Below are positions 38,436 to 47,734 of a DNA stretch of 64,000 nt, in pieces. A program made the position numbers and the translations under genes. Origin of the DNA: Paracoccaceae bacterium (lineage in GTDB: Bacteria > Pseudomonadota > Alphaproteobacteria > Rhodobacterales > Rhodobacteraceae); NCBI GenBank assembly GCA_947504705.1, contig CANNIA010000009.1, forward strand, positions 48,039 through 112,038, written 5' to 3'. The number at the start of each line of letters is the position of its first letter. Position 1 is the first letter of the stretch. The notes under the pieces were generated by a model, which saw nothing but the letters and a program-made list of their open reading frames with translations, had not been told where the DNA came from and ran no database searches.

Positions 38436-39089
38436 ATGAAGATGGGGAATCAGGGCGGAATGATGGAAAAGACGTGGATTTCGAATGTCACGCCAAAGGG
38501 GAAATCTGCCCTTTTCCCTTTGATTATCGTGACTTCGCTCTCGGCATGTGCTTCGCAGAAACCTGCTGAAACCATGTCATTTGTTGAACCACCGATGGCT
38601 TGGGACGCCCATCCCGAGGCGGAGGGCTGGACCGATTCGACCCTCATTGCGCTGTCAACCAAGGATGAACAACTCTCCGATCAGGTTCCCGCCGACATCG
38701 CAGGCTGGTGCCCGGGCTATGAAGAAGCCCCGATCGAGGCGCGCCGGGCGTTTTGGGCCGGGCTGGTGTCGTCGGTGGCAAAGTATGAAAGCACCTGGAA
38801 TCCGATGGCCTCGGGCGGGGGTGGCCGCTGGATCGGGCTGATGCAGATTTCGCCGCGCTCGGCCAAATATTATGGCTGCGATGCAACCTCGGTCGCGGCG
38901 CTGAAGGACGGCGAAGCCAACCTTGAATGCGCGGTCGACATCATGTCCGAACAGGTCGCAAGGGACGGGCTGGTTGCTGGCGACGGCAGCCTTGGCGTCG
39001 GGCGCGACTGGGCACCCCTGCGCAGCGAAGAAAAGCGCGCTGAAATGGCCGCTTGGACCAGCACTCAGCCCTACTGCACGGCGGGCTGA
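38436..39089 (+). CDS. Lytic transglycosylase-like lipoprotein (SLT domain)
   Basis: A protein of up to 217 residues with an N-terminal signal ending in the lipobox LSAC (Cys38 by the longest start), so it is probably outer-membrane anchored. The catalytic core has the SLT motif VAKYESTWNP with its Glu, GLMQISPRSAKYYGC and a later NLECAVDIM segment, typical of soluble lytic transglycosylases that cleave peptidoglycan to 1,6-anhydro products. Several ATGs are possible (38436, 38460, 38463); later ones give a more normal signal-peptide length. Confidence 0.82.
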   Translation: MKMGNQGGMMEKTWISNVTPKGKSALFPLIIVTSLSACASQKPAETMSFVEPPMAWDAHPEAEGWTDSTLIALSTKDEQLSDQVPADIAGWCPGYEEAPIEARRAFWAGLVSSVAKYESTWNPMASGGGGRWIGLMQISPRSAKYYGCDATSVAALKDGEANLECAVDIMSEQVARDGLVAGDGSLGVGRDWAPLRSEEKRAEMAAWTSTQPYCTAG

Positions 39090-39124
39090 TACGGCCCGCC
39101 TGTTGACCCGGCGCTGCCCCGGCC

Positions 39125-41689
39125 TTAGGCCGAGGCGGTCATCCGTTCGACCATCTCGCGCAGGTCCGGGCTAAGCGAAGGTGTCTTCAAGATCCGCAGA
39201 AGTTCCGCCGTGGCCAGTTTTTGCCGCCCCTGGTCATAGCGCGGCCATGTCTCGAAAGCCGCCGACACGCGTGAGGCAGTCTGCGGGTTCAAGGCATCCT
39301 GCCGGATCAGCCAATCCGCCAGCATCCGATACCCGGCACCCGAGGCATGATGGAAACCGGCATGGTTCGCGGCCAGCGCGCCAAAGAAGGTGCGGAACCG
39401 ATTGGGGGTCTTCCAACCAAAATCCTCGCGTTCGGCCAGGCTTTGCGCCACGGCTGCGGTCGCGTCCGGCGCAGCATGGGCGACCTGCAAGGCAAACCAC
39501 TTGTCCATGACAGTGCGGTCTTTGCCCCACCGCTCGGCAAAGCGCTGCAACTCTGCCTGCCCGGCCCCAATGTCCAAAAGTGCCGACAGCGCGCCGATTT
39601 CCTCGGTCATGCTGGCAGCTTCGGCATAGGCCTTGCTTGCCAGCCCTGCCCCGTTCAGCCGGGTCAGCAGACCCAAAACGGCCAGCTTCAAGGCCCGCCG
39701 CCCCGCCGCCGTGGCCGAAGGCGAAAAAGCACCGCTGTCGGTCATCTGGTCATAAAGCCGCTGAAGCCCCTCGCCCAGGCGCTTGGCCAGTGCAACCCAC
39801 ATCTGCTCTTGCGCGGCATGAATCCGATCCGGGTCGGGCGTCATCCCCTGCGCGTGCAGGGTCTGCGCCAGATCATCCTCACCGGGCAGTTTCAGGCAAA
39901 GCGCCCGGAAAGCGGGATCTAGACTGTCATCAAAAATCACTGCCGCCATCGCGTCAAGCCAGTCGGCACCAACCGGCGCGTCTTTGGTCACCATCGTGGC
40001 CATGACCTCTTTGGCCAATGCGCGCCCGGCTTCCCATTTGTTGAACGGGTCAGTGTCATGGGCCAGGAGGAAGGCACGCTCGCTTGCCTCAACCTCACGC
40101 TCAAGCGTGACCGGCGCCGAAAACCCGCGCAAGATTGACGGAATTGGTCGGGTGGCCAGCCCCTCAAAGCGGAAGCTCTGCGTGGCCTGGGTCATCTCAA
40201 GCATGGTGGTCGGGACGACTTCATCCCCATTGGGGTTCAACAGCCCGACATTGATCGGGATCACCCTTGGCTGCTTTACCGGCTGGCCGGGGGTGGGGGC
40301 CGTCTTCTGTGTGAAGGTTAAAGTATAGGTGCCGTCAACCCAGTCTTCGCTGACCGAGAGCTTCGGGGTGCCAGCCTCGGAATACCAGCGCTTGAATTGG
40401 CTCAGGTCGCGGCCTGTGGCATCCTCGAACACCTTCAGCCAATCCTCGATCGTCGCCGCATCGCCGTCATGCCGATCGAAATAAAGGTCCAGCGCACGGG
40501 CGTAGCCTTCGGCCCCAACCAGGGTCTTCAGCATCCCGATGACCTCGGCGCCCTTTTCATAGACAGTGGCAGTGTAGAAGTTGTTGATCTCGACAAAGCT
40601 TTCGGGCCGGACCGGATGCGCCAGCGGCCCCGCATCCTCACGGAACTGACGGGCGCGCAGGGTCAGCACATCCTCGATCCGGCAGACCGCTTCCGAGCGC
40701 ATGTCGCTGGAAAACTGCTGGTCGCGGAAAACGGTCAGCCCTTCCTTCAGGCACAGCTGGAACCAGTCGCGGCAGGTGATCCGGTTGCCAGTCCAGTTGT
40801 GGAAATACTCATGCGCGATGATGCCTTCGATCCGTGAATAGTCGTCATCCGTCGCCGTTTCCGGGCTGGCCAAGACGTAACGCGAGTTGAAGATGTTCAA
40901 CCCTTTGTTTTCCATCGCGCCCATGTTGAAGTCGTCGACCGCAACGATGTTGAAGACATCCAGATCATACTCACGGCCATAGGCGGTTTCGTCCCAACTC
41001 ATCGACCGGATCAGGCTGTCCATCGCATAGGCGCAGCGTTCCTCATCCCCCGGGCGCACCCAGATGCCAAGCTTGACCTTGCGACCCGAGGCGGTGGTGA
41101 AATCCGCCGCATGCGCCCAAAGATCCCCCGCCACCAGCGCAAATAGGTAAGCGGGCTTTGGCCAGGGATCATCCCATTCGGCCCAACCCTTGCCCGATGC
41201 CACCGGGTTGCCGTTCGACAACAGCACCGGCAGATCGCTTTCCACCCGCACCCTGAACCGCGCCAGCACATCGGGTCGGTCGGGATAATAGGTGATCTTG
41301 CGAAACCCCTCCGCCTCGCATTGCGTGCAGTACATGCCCCGCGAGATATAAAGCCCCTCAAGTTCGGTATTGGCCTCGGGGTTGATCTCGACCTCGGTCT
41401 CAAGCACGAAAGGATGCGAGGGCATATCCTTTCCGGCCACGACCATCGCATCGGCCGACACTTTCGGGGTGACTGGCCGGCCATCAATCTTGCAGCTTAG
41501 CAGCTTCAACTTTTCGCCATCCAGCCGCAGCGCATGCTTGCCCGGCCGTGCCGGATTGGGCCGCAAGGCCAGACGCGCCAGAACCACCGTCGCGGTCGGA
41601 GACAGGCGGAACGTCAGCTCGACCTGATCAATGCAATGGGTAAACGGCTGATAATCGGCAAGATGAATGGTCTTTTGCGCAGGTTGCAT
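39125..41689 (-). CDS. pepN: Aminopeptidase N
   Basis: An 854-residue M1 zinc metallopeptidase. The exopeptidase motif GAMEN is at 257-261, and the zinc site HEYFH-X18-E at 293-297 and Glu316 (HEYFHNWTGN, LCLKEGLTVFRDQQFSSD). The C-terminal armadillo-like region is present and the length fits the gammaproteobacterial-type PepN (about 870). It is transcribed alone, with 63 bp separating it from the SRPBCC operon behind it. Confidence 0.97.
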   Translation of the reverse strand: MQPAQKTIHLADYQPFTHCIDQVELTFRLSPTATVVLARLALRPNPARPGKHALRLDGEKLKLLSCKIDGRPVTPKVSADAMVVAGKDMPSHPFVLETEVEINPEANTELEGLYISRGMYCTQCEAEGFRKITYYPDRPDVLARFRVRVESDLPVLLSNGNPVASGKGWAEWDDPWPKPAYLFALVAGDLWAHAADFTTASGRKVKLGIWVRPGDEERCAYAMDSLIRSMSWDETAYGREYDLDVFNIVAVDDFNMGAMENKGLNIFNSRYVLASPETATDDDYSRIEGIIAHEYFHNWTGNRITCRDWFQLCLKEGLTVFRDQQFSSDMRSEAVCRIEDVLTLRARQFREDAGPLAHPVRPESFVEINNFYTATVYEKGAEVIGMLKTLVGAEGYARALDLYFDRHDGDAATIEDWLKVFEDATGRDLSQFKRWYSEAGTPKLSVSEDWVDGTYTLTFTQKTAPTPGQPVKQPRVIPINVGLLNPNGDEVVPTTMLEMTQATQSFRFEGLATRPIPSILRGFSAPVTLEREVEASERAFLLAHDTDPFNKWEAGRALAKEVMATMVTKDAPVGADWLDAMAAVIFDDSLDPAFRALCLKLPGEDDLAQTLHAQGMTPDPDRIHAAQEQMWVALAKRLGEGLQRLYDQMTDSGAFSPSATAAGRRALKLAVLGLLTRLNGAGLASKAYAEAASMTEEIGALSALLDIGAGQAELQRFAERWGKDRTVMDKWFALQVAHAAPDATAAVAQSLAEREDFGWKTPNRFRTFFGALAANHAGFHHASGAGYRMLADWLIRQDALNPQTASRVSAAFETWPRYDQGRQKLATAELLRILKTPSLSPDLREMVERMTASA

Positions 41690-41752
41690 GGGCTACTCCC
41701 TTTGCGCCTAGGCTAAGGGGTTGTGCCGCCAGCGCAAGGGGGCCAAAGCCCC

Positions 41753-42631
41753 CTAGTCTGCCCCGATGGCCCTTGCCAGCTTGCCCAGCGTCTGCAGCCC
41801 CAACGCCTCGGCGCCGAAACCCTTGGCGGTCTGCCATTCTTCCTTCGTCGCCATCACCATTCCCAAGGTCACACGGGTCGCCCCGTCTTCCTCGGCAAAG
41901 CTGGCCCAGGCATCGGCGTGCTTCGGCCCGTTCTCGCCCCAATGCAGCACATAATCCAGCCGCGCCTCGGGGATCATGGCACCATAGCGGTGGTGGTTCG
42001 GGAACACAGTGCCATCCGGCGCGATCATGTCAAAGATCCATTCGCCGCCCGACCGCAGATCGATCCGCTTGGTCTTGCAGGAAAACCCGTCCGGCCCCCA
42101 CCACTTCGGCAAGCTCTCGGCATTCACCCAAGCCCCCCAGACCACTGAAACCGGAGCCTTGATCACACGGGCAATCACCATCGACCGCTCGGCGACCCCC
42201 ACCAGATTGTCTAGCCCGCCCCCAAAGCCATGCTCATAGCCGCCGACCATATCCTGAGCCAAAGACGACAGTTGCACCGTCACCGTAATGCGGCTGCCCG
42301 TTGGGGTTTCCTCGAAGTTTGCCGTGACCAAGGCGGCACTTTCAATCACACCCTCGCTTGCCACCACTTCGGAATTCACGCTGACCCGCCCCGGCTGCAT
42401 TTCCAGCCAGCGGCCATCCACATGAACATCCGGCGTCCCTTCAAACCGACAGATCGAAAGGTCGCGCCCACCGATCCGGCTATCCGCCTCCAGCTGTACC
42501 ACCGTCACGCCGGGTGAGGGCGGCGACCAGACCGCACGGGCTGCGGGCGCGATCCAGACCTGCCAAAGCGTGGCCAACGGGGCCGCAACCTCACGCGAGA
42601 AGGTAAGTGTGGCAAAGCGGCCCGCGCTCAT
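41753..42631 (-). CDS. Fused double SRPBCC/AHSA1-domain protein
   Basis: A 292-residue protein built of two AHSA1-type START-like domains. Domain one (about residues 1-135) begins FSREVAAPLATLWQVWIAPAARAVWSPP. Domain two (about 150-292) begins RVIKAPVSVVWGAWVNAESLPKWWGPDGFSCKT and ends with the family motif TKEEWQTAKGFGAEALGLQTLGKLA. Such proteins bind small hydrophobic ligands; function is unknown. Its start overlaps the stop of a second, single-domain SRPBCC gene, giving an ArsR-SRPBCC-(SRPBCC)2 operon. Confidence 0.87.
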   Translation of the reverse strand: MSAGRFATLTFSREVAAPLATLWQVWIAPAARAVWSPPSPGVTVVQLEADSRIGGRDLSICRFEGTPDVHVDGRWLEMQPGRVSVNSEVVASEGVIESAALVTANFEETPTGSRITVTVQLSSLAQDMVGGYEHGFGGGLDNLVGVAERSMVIARVIKAPVSVVWGAWVNAESLPKWWGPDGFSCKTKRIDLRSGGEWIFDMIAPDGTVFPNHHRYGAMIPEARLDYVLHWGENGPKHADAWASFAEEDGATRVTLGMVMATKEEWQTAKGFGAEALGLQTLGKLARAIGAD

Positions 42632-43101
42632 TTCAACCCCTGCGCATAGGCTTCAAGCTGCGTGATCACCGTGCCCCAGCCATCATAGAAGCCCATATCC
42701 TCATGCGCCTTGCGTGTATCGGCGTTGCGGTGCCGGGCAATGGCGGTATAGGTCGTCCCGCCCCCCGGAGCGTCCGACAGAAGCAGTATCGCGGTCATGA
42801 AGGGTTCTGGCGCGGGCTTCCAGCCTTCGGTGTAAGCATCGGTGAAAACAAGCTTTTCGCCGGGGATCACCTCAAGATAAACCCCGTGGTTGTCCATCAC
42901 ATTGCCTTCGACATCAAAACTGGTGTTGAACCGCCCCCCAACCCGCAGATCTATATCAACAGCCGTCACCTTATGCGGCTTCGGCACGAAGAAATGCGGG
43001 ATGTGCTTCGGATCAGTCCAGCATTCCCAGATCAATTGCCGGGGCACGGCCAAGGTCCGCGCAAAGCGGAGGTCGGTCTTGGGGTCGAGGTTCAGGGTCA
43101 T
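42628..43101 (-). CDS. SRPBCC/AHSA1-domain protein
   Basis: A 157-residue single-domain START-like protein: LDPKTDLRFARTLAVPRQLIWECWTDPKHIPHFFVPKPHKVTAVDIDLRVGGRFN at the start, and MGFYDGWGTVITQLEAYAQGL at the end. It is translationally coupled upstream to the ArsR gene (ATGA) and downstream to the double-domain gene (ATGA). Operons of ArsR plus AHSA1 proteins are common in bacteria, usually with unknown ligands. Confidence 0.9.
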   Translation of the reverse strand: MTLNLDPKTDLRFARTLAVPRQLIWECWTDPKHIPHFFVPKPHKVTAVDIDLRVGGRFNTSFDVEGNVMDNHGVYLEVIPGEKLVFTDAYTEGWKPAPEPFMTAILLLSDAPGGGTTYTAIARHRNADTRKAHEDMGFYDGWGTVITQLEAYAQGLK

Positions 43102-43439
43102 TTCTCACGTTCCTTCATCAGGGTCATCACATAACCGTCCAGCCGGTCCAGCCGCCCCTCCCAGACCACGCGTTGCTCTTCCAGCCAATCTCGCATCGGG
43201 GCCAGCGCCTTGGGCTGAAAGGCACAAGACCGCACCCGACCGTCCTTCTGGCTGTCGATCAGCCCGGCCTCTTCCAACACCGACAGATGCCGCAAGACCG
43301 TGGGCAGGCGCAGCCCTGTGGGCCCCGCCAGTTCGGACACCGCCGCAGAACCCTTTGCCAACCGGTTCAGCATCATCCGCCGCGTCGGGTCCGACAGGGC
43401 ATGGAACAAAAGGTCAAGGTGGGGATCATGCTTAGCCAT
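43098..43439 (-). CDS. ArsR family transcriptional regulator
   Basis: A 113-residue winged-helix regulator (HALSDPTRRMMLNRLAKGSAAVSELAGPTGLRLPTVLRHLSVLEEAGLIDSQKDGRVRSCAF). It lacks the cysteine metal-binding motif of classical ArsR (no CxC in helix alpha 3), so it is probably not a metal sensor. The frame is open to 43490, but the ATG at 43439 begins the family N-terminus (MAKHDPH). No ribosome site precedes it; instead TATAGT lies 7 bp upstream, suggesting a leaderless transcript. Confidence 0.9.
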   Translation of the reverse strand: MAKHDPHLDLLFHALSDPTRRMMLNRLAKGSAAVSELAGPTGLRLPTVLRHLSVLEEAGLIDSQKDGRVRSCAFQPKALAPMRDWLEEQRVVWEGRLDRLDGYVMTLMKEREK

Positions 43440-43452
43440 ACAGCTAACTATA
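43439..43452 (-). promoter_or_regulatory. Candidate leaderless promoter of the ArsR-SRPBCC operon
   Basis: On the minus strand, TATAGT (43452-43447) ends seven bases before the ATG at 43439. A transcript started at the usual distance would begin at or next to the A of the start codon. There is no purine-rich Shine-Dalgarno in the preceding bases and no strong -35 element. Confidence 0.45.
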
Positions 43453-43565
43453 CATGCGCTAAAACTTCGGGCGAGCGAAAACTTAGCCAATCGACAAAGT
43501 TTTTATCTTCGTGCTTTCGCGAAAGGTGATTTCGGGTAAGTCCAAGAATGGCCGCCTGGCTTCAC

Positions 43566-43612
43566 TTGCCGTTCCCCGGAAGCCTCGCCTATTGTGTGCC
43601 AAAGCATACAAT
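43566..43612 (+). promoter_or_regulatory. Candidate glcB promoter with overlapping dyad operator
   Basis: TTGCCG (43566-43571), an 18-bp spacer and TATTGT (43590-43595) form a plausible promoter 44 bp before the malate synthase ATG. ATTGTGTGC (43591-43599) and GCATACAAT (43604-43612) form an inverted repeat with 8 of 9 matches around CAAA, covering the -10 element. The half-site TTGTATGC resembles GntR (FadR-subfamily) operators. No regulator gene is adjacent. Confidence 0.5.
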
Positions 43613-43639
43613 GGCTCTCAGCGGCCGTCGGAGGACAGC

Positions 43640-45784
43640 ATGACACAGCGGACCGAACGTGCAGGGCTTCAGGTTGATACGATCCTGGCACGCTTTGTCG
43701 AGGACGAGGCTCTTCCCGGCACCGGCATTGCCGCCGCGGCTTTCTGGAGCGGCTTCGCGGGCCTCCTGCAAGACTTCGCCCCGCAAAACCGCGCCCTGCT
43801 GGCCAAGCGGGACGACCTGCAGGCCAAGATCGACGCCTGGCACATCGCGCGGCGTGGCCAGCCGCATGACCATGCCGCCTACAAGGCCTTTCTCGCCCAG
43901 ATCGGCTATCTTCTCCCTGAAGGCCCCGCCTTCACCATTGAAACCACCAATGTCGACCCCGAAATCGCATCGGTTCCCGGCCCGCAACTTGTCGTGCCCG
44001 TCACCAACGCCCGCTACGCCCTGAACGCCGCCAATGCCCGCTGGGGCAGCCTTTACGACTGCCTTTACGGCACCGATGCCATGGGTTCCCTGCCCCCGGC
44101 GGGCGGTTACGAACGCGGACGCGGAGCCCGCGTGATCGCCCGTGCGCGGGTGTTCCTCGATGAGGCCTTCCCCATCGCCGGCACCAGCCACGCCGACGTG
44201 CGCCGCTACGCCGTCAAGGACGGGGCGCTGCTGGTCGACGACCTGCCGCTGGTAGACCCAAAGAAGTTCGTAGGCTACCGGGGCAACCCCAAGGCCCCGG
44301 ACTCAATCTTGTTGCGGAACAACGGCCTACACGTCGAACTGGTCTTCGACCGCGCCCATTTCATCGGCTCGCGCGATCAGGCATTGCTGGCCGATGTGCA
44401 GCTTGAAAGTGCGATGTCCGCGATCATGGATTGCGAAGACTCCGTCGCCTGCGTCGATGCCGAGGACAAAGTCGGGGCTTATCGCAACTGGCTGGGCCTG
44501 ATGAAGGGCACCCTATCCGAAGCCTTTGAAAAGGGCGGCCGAACCGTCGAACGGCGGCTGTCGGCTGACCGCGAGTACCTTGACCCGCAGGGCAGCCCCT
44601 TCACCCTGAAAGGCCGCGCGCTGATGTGGATCCGCAATGTAGGCCACCTGATGACCAACCCGGCGATCCTGCTTCCGGCAGGCTCCGAAGTCCCTGAGGG
44701 CCTGATGGATGCGATGCTTACAGTGACCATCGCGCTGCATGACCTGAAGAAAACCGAAGGCTTGCGGAACTCGGTCCTGGGGTCGGTCTACGTCGTGAAA
44801 CCCAAGATGCACGGGCCGGAAGAGGTGGCCTTCGCTGACGCCGTGATGGCCCGGGTTGAAGACCTCTTGGCCCTGCCCCGCGCGACGGTCAAGCTTGGGA
44901 TCATGGATGAGGAACGGCGGACTTCGATCAACCTCAAGGAATGCATCCGGGCCGCGAAAGACCGGGTCGCGTTCATCAACACCGGTTTCCTCGACCGGAC
45001 CGGGGATGAGATTCACACCTCGATGGAGGCCGGGGCGTTCAGCCGGAAGGACTTCATCAAGCGGAAGTCCTGGATCACGGCCTATGAGGCCTTGAACGTC
45101 GATATCGGGCTGGAATGCGGGTTGTCTGGCCGGGCCCAGATCGGCAAGGGGATGTGGGCGATGCCCGACCTGATGGCGGCAATGCTGGACGAAAAGATCG
45201 CCCACCCCCGTGCGGGCGCGAACACGGCTTGGGTGCCCTCGCCTACGGCGGCGACCTTGCATGCCCTGCACTACCATCGGGTCGATGTGCTGGCGGTGCA
45301 GGCGAAGCTTTCCAAAGGCGGAAGGAGGGCGCATGTGGATGGGATCCTTGATATCCCGCTGGCCAGCTTTCAGGCCTGGAACCGGGGGCAGGTGATGCGG
45401 GAGGTGGAGAACAACGCGCAGGGGATCCTTGGCTATGTGGTCCGCTGGATTGATCAGGGGGTCGGGTGTTCGAAGGTGCCGGATGTGAATGATGTGGGGC
45501 TGATGGAGGACCGGGCGACCTGCCGGATCTCGGCCCAGCATGTGGCGAACTGGCTGCATCATGGGGTGGTGTCGCCCGAGGAGGTCACCGAGGCGATGAA
45601 GAAGATGGCCTCCGTGGTGGACCGGCAGAATGCGGGGGATCCCTTGTATCGGCCCATGGCGCCGGGGTTTCAGGGGGCAGCCTTTCAGGCGGCTTGCGAG
45701 CTGGTTTTCAAGGGACGGGAGCAGCCTTCGGGGTATACGGAGCCCCTGCTGCATACCTGGCGGTTGCGGGTCAAGGCGGGGTGA
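43640..45784 (+). CDS. glcB: Malate synthase G
   Basis: A 714-residue enzyme condensing glyoxylate and acetyl-CoA to malate. It is the long, monomeric G isoform. Characteristic regions are the N-terminal helical clasp, [52 protein letters not shown], the catalytic-barrel segment [35 protein letters not shown], and the C-terminal [18 protein letters not shown]. The ATG at 43640 has GGAGGA upstream. No isocitrate lyase or glycolate oxidase gene is present in the window, so its metabolic context is not visible. Confidence 0.96.
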   Translation: MTQRTERAGLQVDTILARFVEDEALPGTGIAAAAFWSGFAGLLQDFAPQNRALLAKRDDLQAKIDAWHIARRGQPHDHAAYKAFLAQIGYLLPEGPAFTIETTNVDPEIASVPGPQLVVPVTNARYALNAANARWGSLYDCLYGTDAMGSLPPAGGYERGRGARVIARARVFLDEAFPIAGTSHADVRRYAVKDGALLVDDLPLVDPKKFVGYRGNPKAPDSILLRNNGLHVELVFDRAHFIGSRDQALLADVQLESAMSAIMDCEDSVACVDAEDKVGAYRNWLGLMKGTLSEAFEKGGRTVERRLSADREYLDPQGSPFTLKGRALMWIRNVGHLMTNPAILLPAGSEVPEGLMDAMLTVTIALHDLKKTEGLRNSVLGSVYVVKPKMHGPEEVAFADAVMARVEDLLALPRATVKLGIMDEERRTSINLKECIRAAKDRVAFINTGFLDRTGDEIHTSMEAGAFSRKDFIKRKSWITAYEALNVDIGLECGLSGRAQIGKGMWAMPDLMAAMLDEKIAHPRAGANTAWVPSPTAATLHALHYHRVDVLAVQAKLSKGGRRAHVDGILDIPLASFQAWNRGQVMREVENNAQGILGYVVRWIDQGVGCSKVPDVNDVGLMEDRATCRISAQHVANWLHHGVVSPEEVTEAMKKMASVVDRQNAGDPLYRPMAPGFQGAAFQAACELVFKGREQPSGYTEPLLHTWRLRVKAG

Positions 45785-46100
45785 TGTCCACGGTGGACAG
45801 AATCCAATTTTCCCTTTTGGGTCCGTGGGTTACGCGTGGACGGTAACTGTTTATTAACACCTGCCCGCAGGCGGGGTTGGGGCGGTTTTTGAGCGGAGCG
45901 GCTTGGCAGCCGCAAGCTGGATTCTCGTCTCTGGTCCTTCGGCTTTGCCTGCGGACCAACCGCCTTGGTCATTGGGGGTGCTTCGCCCCCCCATGCTGTT
46001 GGTTTCTCGAACCATTGGCGAAACCAACAGCATACCCAGAGGATATTTGGGAACAGGTGAAACTGGGGGCAGCACTGGTTACTTGACTTTGCTACGCTTG
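45785..46100. repeat. Hairpin-rich intergenic region between glcB and the glycosyltransferase, with copy D of the GGATATTT element
   Basis: This 316-bp convergent gap has no coding frame I can support. It contains a series of inverted repeats, the clearest being a perfect 14-bp stem, ATGCTGTTGGTTTC (45993-46006) with its complement at 46020-46033, around a 14-residue-or-less loop of 13 bases. A GC-rich hairpin (GGGGGTGCTTCGCCCCC, 45974-45990) precedes it. Eight bases after the long stem comes GGATATTTGGGAACAGGTGA (46041-46060), a member of the GGGATATTT tail family. Confidence 0.75.
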
Positions 46101-47279
46101 CTAGCCGCGCCCACCGGACATGAGCGAGTCGAAAAAGGCGGCCCATCGTGCGATCTGCGCCTGCGCCCCGTAACGCGAAATGGCGAATTCCCTTATCGCG
46201 TCAGAATCGCAATCCTGAAGGCGATCGGCGGTGCGGATCATGGCCTGTGCGAAGGCGTTTAGATCGCCACAGGGGGACAATTCTCCCAGATAGTCTTCTG
46301 TCATGATGCTTCTGGGACCGTCCGAGTCAGTGGCCACGACAGGTTTTCCTGCCGCTAGGGCTTCGATGACAGGAAGGCCGAAGGTTTCGTAATCGCTTGG
46401 CGCGCAGCAAAAATCGACAGCATGCGCCAAGCTGCGGATTTGGTCGCGCGATATAATGCCCAGGAAATGGATATTTGGGTGTTGCGCCTTAGGTCCTGGG
46501 TCGCGCTTCACTTTGCCTGCCACCAAGAGTTGCGCATCGGGAAATCTTTCCATTGTCATATGAAAGGCATCAATGAGGATGTCCAAACGTTTGATTTTGC
46601 GCCATTTTGTCCATGCACCGATGAGCGGTCCGCCGGTGCGATACCTGTCAAACTGCGTGGTGTCCACCGTCCCAGATTTTTCGATATCTTCAGGAACCGG
46701 GTTCGGGATCGTGGTTGCATTCTTCAGCGTCACGCCCAGATTGCTTTCGATATGCGACAGGACCGGCCCGGATACGGCGGCTATTCCATCGGCCTTGCTA
46801 AAAAAGCCTTTAAGTTGCCAACGGCGAAGCCCGCCAATACGCATGCGCGCGTACGAGCTGAGGTGTTCCCAACTGCCGAAGGGACGGTTCAGATGCGACG
46901 CGACCTTCATCGCAAACAAACCGCAATCCGGGGCGCTTTGAAGTGACAGGACAAGGTCGATGTGCTTGTCCTTGCAATATGAGGCCAGAGCCGCAGCAAT
47001 CAGGTGTGAGTTTACCGCATTGACGGGCATACGCCCAAGGAGTGTTCCGCGGGCCATATGCTTGTTGACGTAGATAGCGTCTCCAAGATTGTCGGGGGTG
47101 GCTGCCTTTTCGCCCTTTCGATCCTTGACGGAAAAAACGTGAACTGTTTCGAAAAGGGTGCAAAATTGGCGGATCGTTACCGGAAAAAGCCCGCCCTTTG
47201 ACTTCTTGCTGGACGGGGTGTCTTTCACGATCACCAAGATTGAGTTTCGCAAAACGTCGTCCCTTGTTCCGTGGCGCAT
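46101..47279 (-). CDS. Glycosyltransferase, GT4-like (GT-B fold)
   Basis: A 392-residue glycosyltransferase. The C-terminal nucleotide-sugar half has LIGAWTKWRKIKRLDILIDAFH, NIHFLGIISRDQI and the EX7E-type signature SDYETFGLPVIEALAAGKPVVATD. The N-terminal acceptor half includes LSLQSAPDCGLFAMKVASHL and a GSWEHLSSYAR motif. It probably adds a sugar to a cell-surface polymer or lipid, but donor and acceptor are unknown. It stands alone, with visibly lower G+C than its neighbours and repeat-rich gaps on both sides, which suggests acquisition by transfer. Confidence 0.88.
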   Translation of the reverse strand: MRHGTRDDVLRNSILVIVKDTPSSKKSKGGLFPVTIRQFCTLFETVHVFSVKDRKGEKAATPDNLGDAIYVNKHMARGTLLGRMPVNAVNSHLIAAALASYCKDKHIDLVLSLQSAPDCGLFAMKVASHLNRPFGSWEHLSSYARMRIGGLRRWQLKGFFSKADGIAAVSGPVLSHIESNLGVTLKNATTIPNPVPEDIEKSGTVDTTQFDRYRTGGPLIGAWTKWRKIKRLDILIDAFHMTMERFPDAQLLVAGKVKRDPGPKAQHPNIHFLGIISRDQIRSLAHAVDFCCAPSDYETFGLPVIEALAAGKPVVATDSDGPRSIMTEDYLGELSPCGDLNAFAQAMIRTADRLQDCDSDAIREFAISRYGAQAQIARWAAFFDSLMSGGRG

Positions 47280-47370
47280 CTCCGACCAGTTCGCAGCTTA
47301 TTGCAGGTGTTTCAAGTCGTCGCTTGCAGAGCCATCTTTCCTATACTGATTGCAGGCTTCTTCAGTGCAC

Positions 47371-47416
47371 CGTAGCGCACCCTACGGGGTGGGCGGCGGT
47401 CTGAAGCCCGCCCTAC
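47371..47416. repeat. REP-like paired hairpins (GTAGGG type)
   Basis: CGTAG-N6-CTACG (47371-47386) is followed by GGGCGG (47391-47396) pairing with CCGCCC (47408-47413). Read on the minus strand, the block gives GTAGGGCGGGCTTCAG and then GTAGGGTGCGCTACG, motifs of the type widely scattered in proteobacterial intergenic regions. The end of the element overlaps the stop codon of bolA. A related element lies at 49935-49994. Confidence 0.65.
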
Positions 47417-47664
47417 CCCACATCCAACCCAATCGCGTGCACCCGTTGGTTCAGGTCGCCCAGCGCGGCTTGCACGGCGCGGTGGCGGGCGACGCGGGGC
47501 AGGACGGCAAAGGCCGGCGCGCGGATCAGGATGTGGAAGTGGCTGGCACCCGAGCCGTCATCGCCGGCATGGCCTGCGTGCTTGTGGCTTTCGTTGGTCA
47601 CCTCCAGCCTTTCGGGGGAAAAGGCGGTGGTCAGGCGGGCCTCGATTTCCTCTTTCACGGTCAT
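47413..47664 (-). CDS. BolA/IbaG family protein
   Basis: An 83-residue BolA-fold protein, which in bacteria partners monothiol glutaredoxins in iron-sulfur handling or acts as a regulator. Seen are MTVKEEIEARLTTAFSPERLEVTNESHKHAGH with the conserved His cluster, SHFHILI, and the helix-turn-helix-like RVARHRAVQAALGD. The stop overlaps a repeat element. It is divergent from the J-domain gene 70 bp away; bolA, J-domain protein and cobS commonly sit together in alphaproteobacteria. Confidence 0.93.
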   Translation of the reverse strand: MTVKEEIEARLTTAFSPERLEVTNESHKHAGHAGDDGSGASHFHILIRAPAFAVLPRVARHRAVQAALGDLNQRVHAIGLDVG

Positions 47665-47734
47665 GTCACCCTTGCCCCCTTCTATCTGCCGTCAAAAGCC
47701 CTAGACTCGCAGCCCCGAGTCGGAAAGACCCCTT

